A stretch of DNA of 64,000 nucleotides. Origin: Ascaris suum (Eukaryota > Nematoda > Chromadorea > Rhabditida > Ascarididae). The stretch lies in the NCBI GenBank assembly GCA_013433145.1, contig CM024176.1:8108520-8172519 (forward strand), in the 5' to 3' direction. The translations under genes were made by a program, and so were the position numbers. Shown piece by piece: positions 29,601-41,900 of the stretch (its first letter is position 1; each line of letters starts with the position of its first letter). Below the pieces are notes generated by a model, which was not told where the DNA came from, did not search any database, and saw only the letters and a list, made by a program, of their open reading frames with translations.

Positions 29601-32600
29601 CCTGCCCTCTTCCCGCCTCTTCCTCGGCTGCTGTAGTGGAAGAAGCTGAAGTTGATAAATCGCTCACTCTCACTGACAGCCGGAACCCTTTGCAATCAGA
29701 AGTGTCTAGATAAAAGGGCAGTAGTGTTTTTCGATGTTCGGAAAGGTGCATTGTTGAAATGAGCGATTTTAGCAGTGAACATGATGATGTTGGCGTTGCC
29801 GTCGATGACGCGTCGTATGCATTCCTACGAGCAGCACCGTGCGGCGATCGACCACGCAGGTACTATAGAAGATGAAGAGGAGGAATCGGATGAGGAGGAA
29901 TTAAGTGATTCCAGGCCCGACAATTCACTGTCGGCTGCATCGGCCCTTGTATTGGCCGGTGCCGCCAATAGTCCTCTGATGACAGTTGGAGCGCTAGTGC
30001 GCAGCTCGGGCGCACAAAAGCATGACACCGAAGACAGCATGCCAGCAAAGGGAAATGTAGAGGCGCAGCATGCCAACATGCGTTTGGTAGAGCATCCTCG
30101 TCAGAGAAACAAAGCTGGAATGATAAGCGCAAACGTTCTATCGGCAACGAATGCGCACAACTGCATGTACGCTGAAAGCTCTCAAGTAGTAAATTATGAG
30201 GAAGTGGACGTGCAACCACCATTACTCACTGCCAACTCACCACTAATGTTACGGCGCTTCCTACTGAACGAAGCTGAAGGCGATAATACGATGATGCATG
30301 TCGAATGTGAGCAACAACTTGCTTCAAGCTTAGAAACGCATCGCAAGCGAATTCGTGCTCGCATGGATATGCGCCGGTGGCATAGCGCCGATATGCCTTC
30401 TTGCTTCATATTGAGTACGAGCTTCTTCTCTTTCCTCTTCTAATTCTTTATCTTCTCTTCTCTTTCCGCGTCCTCCACTGTCATATCTTGAAAGAGTGCT
30501 TTGAAAATCGTTCACAAGTTTCGTAAAGTTCAGTTATATGGATAACAAATTAGGAAGAGAGATTGCATGAACCATTAAAAAGCCTTCATTATATTCAGCT
30601 ATACTTTTAAGATAAGATATCCCAACGCGACAAATATCAAGTCATAATAAAGGCGCGGCATAGTGAAGTGGTCATCTGCGAGATAAATGAATCAAAACTT
30701 CTTTGCGAAGTAAATATTTTTACCTTAAATGGAAGCTTTCTTTATTGTGCTCAATTCTTCCAGTGTTTTATTGGCACTGGCTTCAAATATATCCGCGGAA
30801 TATACCGAATTTTCTCTGCGGGAAATCTAGTTGTGCAAAACGAATAGCTTGGATACGGTTCTGTCAGAGAGAACAATTTGCAGCAAAGTATTCTCTTCAC
30901 TACGTCCATAACCTAGCACTAGTATTATTGGGTCAACGATAGGAAAACCAGGTGAACCTGCCGTTCAATTATACCAAGACAGGCGACCGTGTAAATCGCT
31001 CTCGGATCGTTCCGTCAGAAATATGTGCAAGTGCAAAATATGGAAATTTAATTGCGGCTAGGCGATAATGTCAGAAGCCATTGGGCGAATCTCCACCAAC
31101 ATGTAAATCCCGCAGGGAAGACAAGAAAAACCCGAGGCCTTAAATGCTGCTTCGACACATGAACAAGTGGACAGACCGACATATACAAGCGACCATCATA
31201 CGAGCAATTTCTTACTCTTCATTAATCGTATTCAGCATTAACATTCACGCGAGCATACACAATGCAAATTTTTTTTCACATAGGACAAATGTATCTCAGA
31301 TTAGTCATGATCGCTGGAGGGCATATGGAGCAAAAATGTAGCAAACGGGAGAGATCTTTTTTTAGAAGGTGGCGACGGAGGGGGGGGGGGGGTGGGAGTT
31401 AGGATGGGAGGCGAGCAGCTAGGGGAACTGAACTGCTTTCTTAGGATGATTAGATCAACCGCTGATATGAGGCAACCAAGTTATCATATTTTGAGGAATG
31501 GACGCAAAATCTAAACTCTAAGGGCAGGTATATCGAATAAGTTTATTAATTTGCCTCATTTTCTCGTCTTGAAACTCTCAGATATTTTAGTGATGGCAGC
31601 TACCCAAAGCAGCGCATTATCTCTATGGAATAGTACATGCATTCAAATAGGGCATTATAACTTTATCAATCTCGTTCTATGAAAATTAAAAAACAAGCAG
31701 AACATCGCTATTATCTGGGCTCGAAAGTTTATTAATTGTATCGCATATTTTTATTGATATGATCAAAACTTTATATGCAAAAAAAGGCCAATTATTCTTC
31801 TTTATAGATCCCACAGTAGACACTAAAGATTTACTTCGTCAATGAAAGCAGTGACTCTAGAGTGAATGAAACGATCGTATAGTCGAGGTGAATAAAAATT
31901 CAGAAAAGGTATGAAGTGAAGGCTTCTAAACAACTTCTAAGAAATTTAAATTGAAGTGCATGTTGCAAGGCTTGAAAACTATCTTTTTATTCAATTCCAC
32001 TGTGCACGTTTTCCCTGTGGTTGTGATGCGATCCGCATGCATGCTTGACTGAAATATGAAGATCAATGAGGCAGCTGGTAGTTCATCCACTGGCACATGT
32101 ATGGTAGAAATCCTTAAAAATACTTTTTTTTGCGATGGCCATTAATCTCGCAGACTTGTTTATCATTTACAATCATTCCGTTTATGCAAATTTTGTGATT
32201 AATTCCCTAATTTCCTTTATTCTTTTCGGATATTCAGTTTCTTCAAACTTAGCCACTGAGTTTTTTCACGTTTGGCTAAGAAATCTAAGAGAACATTACT
32301 TCACATTAGAAGATTTTCGACATTCTGGTATTTACAGTATCTAAGATAATAAAGTCGAACAGTACTTGCATATGAAAAGCCCACACATCTTATTAAACGT
32401 ACTTGCACACAAAATGCTTAATATCAAACATGTTGGTCGGGGTTTACTTGCCGATAAAGAGGTGAATACCCGAATATTAGGTTTTTTGACGCAGTTGAGG
32501 TGAAAAATCATTAAAATTTTCGACCGTGTGCTTTGCTGTGGTTGTTCGTTTGCATTTGCCTCGACATTTAATAATTGCTCGATAATGCCTAGCACTATTT

Positions 32601-35600
32601 GCAATGCATGCAGCAGAGAGTTGACAATAGGCAGTATTTCTAGGCCTAAGAGGCATTATTAATATACTGTTGAGCGAAAATTCTTAATTTTTTTCGTAAT
32701 CTACTGGAGTGACATTTCGTTTCATCTATCAAAGAATTGAAGTACTTCTCTTCCTTGATGATTTGAAATTCGTTAGCGACGTTTGACGTTTCTCATGCGG
32801 TTTTGCTATGGTATTCTGAGCGAACCGTTTAGCGCTGATGTGAGTGAACATATACATCATAAAGAGTTACACAAAAAGCCTTTCAATTGTTTGCAGCACA
32901 GCGGACGATTTAGATGCCCTTTAGTATACCATGCTGGCAGTGTTGCGTTTTGGTATCAAAACCTATTACTTTGCAGGTCTTTTCCCGAACGTTAATGGAT
33001 TAAAGTGTAGCAATTTCGTAAACAAAATCTTTCCCTTCTACTCACTTCCTGCATCTTTTTTCTTCCTACCTTCATCCTTCAGAATCATTATTCATTTCCT
33101 ACTATAAAGCGTATGCTATTTCAGACGAGCAGGATCTAGCAGGCAATTTGACGCCCCGTTCGAGCACCGACTCACTTTCCAACAACGTTAATCTTGCGAT
33201 CAGTGATTTCATGTCCGAAGGACCGACCACACTATCAAGGTCATCTATTTGACGGGCCTCTTTCGAAATCCATTGAATTTGTGGAAAACTTCCGTTCATT
33301 GCGGCAGTTGGCATTTCAGGCGACCCTGACCGATGACTGAGAACAAACTCGGTCGATGAAATTTCCCACTCTTACGCCAAATTCTGACTTGGAAAAAACT
33401 GCCTTTTTTCATTCCCGCCGTCTCTTTCTGCCTGTGCAAAAATCCGTTATGGGGCATTCCCCTGTAGCGATTTAGAACCATCCGCTTTTTGGGTGCTTCT
33501 AGAGGTGGACAAAACTCAACTATAATGCATAGAACTGGCTCGTTATGCATAAGTCGCGTGAAACAGCGAGCAGGATGCATATATAGAAGCGAACGTAGGG
33601 CGTGAAGAAGGAAAAAGATTCAGAGTGATATTAATGCTTCTTTTTGCAATAAGTTATAGAATTCTTGCATGCGCACATCCTAAACACGTTTTGATTGCTA
33701 GTACATGGCTGCGGAAAATTATTTCATTCTGTTGCTAACAGGTGTTTCAATTTAGTCGACGTTGATATTTGAAAACGTCGAGTTCGTGATCGATCTGCAT
33801 TGCGATATCTTTTCAGCAAAATTTCTCCGTCATCCACTGGGAATTTCTAACAGTAATTATTACTCGTTCAATATAATAATGTCATGCAATTCAATTATGT
33901 TGTTTGTTCAGTTTTATCAAAAAAAAGTGACTACTTGTTTTCGACAACGAAAGAAATGTTGAAATAGGAGTACTGAAGTAATTCATCGATAATGTTATTC
34001 ATTTTTAGGCGGTCATCAGAGGCAGATTCTTCTTGCGCGGATCGTACAATTTCGTCACTTAATTCTGCAGGCGATATTTTCGCTTCTGATGCCAGGCTAA
34101 AGTCCTCTGAAGGAAACAATCGCAGCAAATTTGCGTCAGTTGCTTCCATCGTTGCTCGACTCATCCATTAAAAGGACTGAGCGATGAGCGAGTGGGGAGC
34201 GGGAGGGGTGTGGGGAACAGAAGGAAAGGATTGCAAAGAAACATCGATAACCATTCGCTACTCTTAATTCCGCTTGCCTTGTGCAATAAAGCTGAGAAAT
34301 GGAAAAGGAAATGCGCGAATGTGAAATTACCTATCACGAGATGAACATACTTATGTGTGTTTAAGATTTTCACGGAAAACAATAAATCTATTTCTTAAAC
34401 TCATATTACGTTTGAGGCAGTGATCGTTGATCCATATAAAGCTGCGCACTGCCCATAATGGAATGCCTTATTATAGTTAAATAGTAAGGAAGTTGGCAAA
34501 TATTGCCACGGCGTTATAACTTTCTCGATTACAACAATGTTGATTGCTGCGTTCGTCGACTCTGTCGGTCTCCTTTCCTGAAACATTAAACTGAGACCAT
34601 CCACCGGTTGGGGAATGTGCATTGCATGCGATATTGGTATGTGATTATTTATATGAGTATATTGCATCGAAAGAACCAAGATCTTAGTAGAGTTTTCGAA
34701 GAATTAGGAAAAAGAATGTGGATAACTTTTTTACCATTGGTTTTTAGGAACTTCGCATATAGCCATCAACGATCGCTGAATTTTTCAATTATGAAGACGA
34801 ATGCTCGCACGTCGAATGTTGGAAACAGGTTTCGATCAGACTATTTATAACACGCGCTGCTTGTCGAATAGTCACCTTTTTGTCGTGCATTGCCATTCAT
34901 CGGTGGTTAATGAATAGCCTTCATTCATCCTCGGTGTTCTCATTTTCGTTCTGCAAAATTTTAATTTTATTCCAAAGTTAAGCTAAGTGCCATGAAAGCC
35001 ATTAACACATACATTATGGTGTTGAGTACCGCAACGGGACATGTGCTGGGAAGTGCATGTTTCTGATTACCTTCAGGTTATTATGTTCAGGAGAGCGTCA
35101 AGATCAGATAACATCCTACCGGCAATCCTTCGGCAGTTCTCGAAGCGTAGCCCGAAGTTGTTTCGCTCGACGCCGCCCATTGTGCATTCATCACCACACG
35201 CAAGCGCTGACTCGGTTAAAGGCACTTTACCTATTCTTGAAAACACCGAGGCAGGTGAAGAAGCGAAACTGGATGACCCAGCAGCCAGTGAGGAGCATGA
35301 AAGCCCTACAGGTAAGCCACTCAGTGCGCTGAATCTAACTCAGGAATTAATTTACCAAGTGCATGTCACTGAAGTCTTTCGAACAGACCAACATATCACT
35401 CAGCAGCTGGCGATCTCAGCACCTAAGAAATTTACAATTTCCACGCTCTAGGAATAAGTGTGAATGTTGTGCTCTTGCCCATTACATTTTATTTTCCCAC
35501 TTTCATGGACGTGAATGAAGTGGCAGAAAATACACTGCCTCATCTCAGTGCCGTATGTTTTCTTAAAGCAACCCGAGCCCTCTATTTTCCCACAGTCGCC

Positions 35601-35809
35601 TGTATACCTCACCTTATCTTCGCTCCTGTGGAAAATGTTCTATTCTCCATGTTGCAACGTTCTAGACCGCGGACCCGTGTTTAGAGGGATATGTGACCGT
35701 GGTGGAACATGTGGGCACTATTCTTCCAGAATTTCAGTTGAAATGAATGAGCCATAAAGTCTTTAGCTTTAAAGGATGTTACAGTTTTAATATTTCTTTT
35801 AGTTGCTTG

Positions 35810-35908
<99 letters not shown>

Positions 35909-38900
35909 TGGAAATTATGCTACATGCAAACAAACGAATAAAATCTCGACGAATAATAGGATCTGCATAATGGAGAATATATCTTTCAAGCATATTGCCG
36001 CAATAAAGACGTTCTGTAAGTGAATGTATGTCATATGTGCTTGGAAAAGGAATATGACGCCCGCAATTCGTCTCAATCAACGCAGCAAAATTCTTATGAG
36101 AAAGCGAGAATTGTTAGATGCAAATTCCTGTAGCTAAACAATGATTATATTCAAATTTGTGTGCATTATGAGATTAATGTGAGTACATAAATGGGCAGTA
36201 GAGTGGACATTAAATAGTGACATTTTATTTTCATCTGCAATATTCGAACCCCTTAGTCAATATGCATTTGCAGTATGCATTTCATTTAGCGTAAGAACAT
36301 AGGCATTCGAAACACGGAATTCGGAGGTCGTCAACGAAGTGATGAAGTCATTGTTGTGGAAGTATTATATCAAACTGTGCATCTCATAGTCACTCCGTTA
36401 GAGGGCAGAAGTAGGAATGCAGGTCGATGGGCTCGCAGGGAGCAGACAATATTTAAGAAACCGTTGTTCCCATAGCAGACAGTTGCACAGATCTCATGTA
36501 ATCGCCCTAATATTTATGTTTACATTTATGCAATTCTTGTAGCAGAAAACACTTAACAGCTTCACTAGATTGTTGAAGGAAAGTAAGCAAGGAACGCCAA
36601 GAGGAAAATGTGCGAATTACTCGTTTAAAGGATCGAAAATTTTTTCAAAAAAATTCCCTCCGTTTACATTCTACACGATTATGTCAATATCTTTATAAAG
36701 AGTGTTTTTTCATCTTCGGGCATTTTTCTTCCCAACAGGCTTTAGGCGAGAAAAATTCTTTAGGCATCTCGTGTGTATTCTGTATTGCTCACTTATTGGA
36801 ATTGTTGTAAAATAATATCCACGAAATAAAATATCGCATACATTTGTTGAGTTTTGCTTCCCCAAATATTATTTGGAGCAAAATCGCTGAACATATGGGT
36901 ATTGTCGATTACAGCTATATTATTTGATAATGAATACTTCAGCGGTATTCTCTGCTTTGCTATTGGAATAGACGTTAACAATTGGTGCGAGCGGGTTCAT
37001 CTTTGTGTGCTGCACCGTCATTTTCTGATGTTCGCTTAGCATTTGCTATTCAAATCTCTTACTTCAATGAGAACTGCAAAATATGACCAATTCCAGATTT
37101 TGAACTTCCTGTAGCTTCACAAACGGAAACTGAAACGCTATCCATCTCGGTGACTCATGCGACTCCACGTACGAGCTATGCATCCTCATCGCCATGCCCA
37201 TGTTCCCAAGCCATCATAAGCAGGTATGTTCGAAGCGATTTCTCGCAACCTGCATATATCCCCTGTATATTTTAGCGTTGCATGGTTCAAGGTCTTACAA
37301 CTGTGCATAATTTGTGCCATTCACTCGTCGAAAACTTCGAAAACTCCGACACTTTCAAAAATCTTGCATTTTCTAGATTGCATTTTGAAATGATATTAAC
37401 GGATAATAATATTGAACTAAAAAGTGGCGTTTTCATCGCCTATGGCAAATAAAAGTTCTTATGGCAACTTCAGTCTGTGGTTAAATCTCTCTCTGCCCGA
37501 TATTTTCGATGGCATGGTGATTAGGTGAGACTCATTATGCTAATGGTATAAATTCAATAGGGCAGCCATTCCATGTTGCTACAAGAAAGTTGGAAGCACT
37601 CGAAGGTGCGAAGAGTTTGCATCTTCTTTACATTGATTAGTCTTTCATTTCATATCGATCGAACATTATGTGCAAGATATCTGTGGCAGTCAACTTCTTT
37701 TGTATTATTCAACATACTTCTCGTTTTGTTGTGGAGTTGTGAGTAGAGTCCTTCACTTGGGGGGGGGGGGGGCATAAACCTGTCTTGTCGGGTCTCCTTG
37801 CGTCGTTTTGCGTCTGTTCTCCTGACCACTACATTTCTAAATTCGCACTTTAACGTGATTTGTGAAGGTATCAAGCAAATATTGTATTCAAATGTGCACA
37901 TGTGGGAAAAAGTAGCAAATTTTCGGCCTCTTGAAAGCCAATATGAACGACGGTCGTGGCCGCTTAGGAATATGAAGAAAACTATTAAATTGTAAGATCG
38001 TTTAAACTTGCAGGATGCCCTTGCTTGAAATCACCGAAAACGAGAACAGTAAAGGCACAACAACAATTCTAGTGCCGAACGCGAATTTCCTCGACTTTTG
38101 CAACGCTCATGTCGCCAACAGCAATGGTTATTAACAAAATTGTTGTGAAAAATGAAAAACACTGAAATTGTGATGATCTGAAAATGTTACCATAACAGCG
38201 GACAAGCAAGCTGAAGACATGAACTGGTCGATGAATTTGGGCAACTGTACAATAGCAGTGTTTCATTCCGTTTACGAGAGCCATTTATGCCTTATAATAA
38301 TAAACGTGCTAGCAGTTACAGGTAATCTCGGCATGTATAATATGGGAGATAAACAAAACAAATGTTCATCTTGTTAATGCTTAAAGCATGGCGCTTATTG
38401 ATAGTTGCAAGACGATGCAATTGATGAGGTTCACAACAATCGGCAGACATTGCGCTTTATCTTTGTCTTTTCATGGGGTAACAGTACTTGTCGTGGGATT
38501 ACTTTCAGTAGTTTTTGCATGTACAAGAATTCACAAATGACGTTAAGGTAATGCGAAGCGCCCAAACGGAGAGAGTCCATGTACACGACGGCGACCACCA
38601 CCTATTCATGCATTTAGCTTCATTGATAGTGAGCAAGAATCGACAAAGGTAATAATAATTTTGCAATATGTGTAATATGAATTTAAATTTCAGTCTAAAG
38701 ATAGGTAATATGCAATTTATGCAATGTGAACTTGAATTTGAATTATTGTCGAGAAGTTCATTGACAGTTGGAAGTCGTAAATTGAGTGCGTGAGGTCGAA
38801 CAGAAGGAAAGACACTGGAATATTGAAAACTTATTTCAAAAACATCTCAGTTCCAAAAAACACCTGAAACATCTCAGTTAATTCATCTAGCAACGCAAAA

Positions 38901-41900
38901 TACTACTGAGATGAAGCGAGTGCATGAGAATGGAATAGAGCGAAAACAGCAATAAGCATGACTCCTGTCAGTAACGATCATTCAGCATCTGCTGATAATC
39001 TCTCAAGTCCCTTGAATAGCGATAATTTGAGCTTTCACTAGCAGCCTATCTCTCTACAGACCATTTGCTTAATGTTGATCGCATTTAGCTAACGTGAGAT
39101 ACGAAAAATTAATGGCAGTGTAGATACAGCCGGACGAGCAACAACTTTAGCATTTCATCAGATTTGATCGCATGATTAGTTGATCCTTATATTAGCTTCT
39201 GAAAATAACTTTTCAACGATCGAAAGAATTCCAACTATGAATAAAAATTATAGTTTATATTGGCGTACCGCATGTCACAGATCAGAAGTGATACATGAAA
39301 GAAGATTATGCGGCATTAATTCCGTGACAAAATTCAGTGATTACCCATTTTGAAATGCCTACGCTAACAATTTCCAATGGGAAATTAATATTTAAATCGA
39401 GTGAACTAAATTCCACCTAAGTTTTATCGTCGTGAAAATTTAATCACGTTATGATTTTCCGTTCTTTAGCATTTTCTAGGATCTCGTCGTCGTCATACGA
39501 TTTGCTTACGATTATTTATGACAACGGTATTTGCATGCAGCATCTTGCAATTATTTTGCTCGTATTTGCACTATTTTTACGAAACATTCCATCTTTTTTA
39601 ATTTTCGTTATCATCTTGCGCATTGTTAGGTGAATATTTTAAAAGAACCGATAACAATTACTCGACATCGGATGCATGAAACGTTTGAATGAATTCCAGA
39701 AAAGTGAAGAAAGTGGAACGGATCTGAAAAGTGGCCAATTTCGAGCACTCGAACATTTTTCATTCTTAAAGAGATATCATTGCCCTCATGATGTCATTTT
39801 TTTTCCCACTCTTCTAACTTTTCTTTCATTATCGACTTTTTCTTATTCATTTTTCTTCATTAGTTGATAATTCAACTACATACGCACGTTTTCGCTATAA
39901 ACCTTACGACGATTATTTTGATAAATATATCAAGCGAACGCTTCATTCCAACGAATCCTTTTTTTTAACTCTTTTCTTCTTTTGCTAATGTTTGCAACAG
40001 TGAGGCATTAATATTGCCATTTAATTTTTCTGTCATTTTAAATAAAATAGAAAATCGAATGTGCCAATGAAATGTTTATTGTAGGTGGACGGGGATGAAA
40101 TCATGGATGAAGCATGCATTATTGGGAATCCTCATGCTAACGATATCCAAAGTCCGACAACTTCCGCTCGCGGAGAGGTTGTTGCTTCTCCAGTCGTGGT
40201 AACTGAAGGCTTCAATTTTGTCTGCATTCTTTTCTATAGTTAAACGCGATAGAAGCTACAGAGCATAAAAAACATAGGTAGTTTCAACGTCAATGAATGT
40301 ACTATTACGACCTACTGTGCTGATTATGTGGATGAGAATTTTGAAAAACTCCTCGAATCGTTTTGCATAACTGTTGAAACTTATGCGTCCTTTGGTTTCG
40401 TCGAATGAATTCCCACTCTGAATTTTATATTAGCTTAAATACTAAAAACACTTATCAATTATTTCTCTTCAGTATATTTTCTAATAAAATTCTCTTTGTC
40501 ATACAAGCAAATAAGATAGTTTATCAAATATTTTTAGCATACTCCACCGGTGGTGACATTTGATATGACCGTACACGAGATGAATTCATCAAGGACAGAC
40601 GGGACTGCCGCACAATTGCCTCCTGCTGTTGAAGATAAAACAAACGAGAAGGACGAATTCCCACTATTACAGTCTGCAATTATAGCGGCGAATTTATTAC
40701 CAAGTATTGTTTTGCCTTAAATGAACAAAGAAACATTCGAAGTGCTTTCCTGCCTAAACTAGAAAAAAAAATCGAAGAATAACATGATCATTAATAGATG
40801 CAGGAATTTACTATGGAAAGGTTTGCAGAAATTCATCGCGGAAATGTTCTATGTTTGTATTGATGCGACGAAGTATAGGAATCATTTACTACATCCCGCT
40901 CGATGAATAGCAAATACAAAGCAATATATTGCAAAAGTGAATTTTTTTTTATTTACTCTAACGTATGTATGGAATCAACAAGAATCAGCACGAATGTAAC
41001 ATTCAGGAGTCTGAAACAAAACAAATACATGAAATCACATCCGTTAACAACACCACAATCGCAGGTCTATTATTCCATCATCGACTGAATTAATGTCTAA
41101 CACGCAGATGTTGATTTTCACGTTATCTCGCAGTGTCACTACCATTGCGTCGCATGAGAGTAGACACTACATTTCACTCATCTTTTCTTTTAAGTAGACG
41201 AATCAAGGTTTTTTGCTTTTAGGAATTCCATTTTATCTGAAGAAATTAAAGCCTTGGAGTCCTTCTTTTCTTCCTTTCGATAATAGGAATATGAGTCGCA
41301 AATTGAAATTAAAATCCAACACCTTAACGTAGATCGCGTTTTAGACCAATCATTGTACAATAATGGCTGACAATTTCAGACTCCACATCGAGTGAATATT
41401 TTCCGGCAGTGAGTCGGAAAGAAGCGAGTAGTAGTTCAATAGCACTAACAGGAAAGGATTCTGGTGGCAGTTTTTCGTCGACTAATACTCCTTCTAAAAA
41501 GACCAATAGAAGATCGTTGTCCGTGAAGAAAAGGGGTGTCGCATCATCACTTGGCACTACACGGTTCGTTGTTTTGTACCTCGTCTAGTGAATCACACTT
41601 GACACGAAAATTTCTTTCGACATATCGAAGTTTTGAAGAAGATTTCATCGTAGTTCCGTAAATTTTTAAATTTCGAGGAAACTGCCAAACTTTTGATGAA
41701 CGCACTTTGGAAATTGCTAAAAATGTTCGCAGATGGAATTCTTAGAAATGTAGACTGTCAGTAAGTATTCCATTCTTTTTGTTGCGTGCAAGAACTCAAT
41801 TACTAGTTATGCGCTTTTGAAGAAGCACAAATATTGTTTGCCTTTTGGAGGAAAGTTTGTTTCAAACCTACACTTTGATGGGATTTTTTTAATGTGTACT

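Noticed and set aside
29759..29875. Second frame at the start of receptor exon 7 beginning [17 protein letters not shown]
   Set aside because: It looks protein-like but stops within about 40 codons. The other frame stays open for 222 codons and matches the receptor phase on both sides.
38509..38547. Strong acceptor (actttcag) just before receptor exon 12
   Set aside because: An exon starting here would run into an in-frame TAA before the coding part, so the weaker acceptor at 38546-38547 was used. A still later AG (exon start 38559) with an earlier exon 11 end at 38110 is also frame-consistent.
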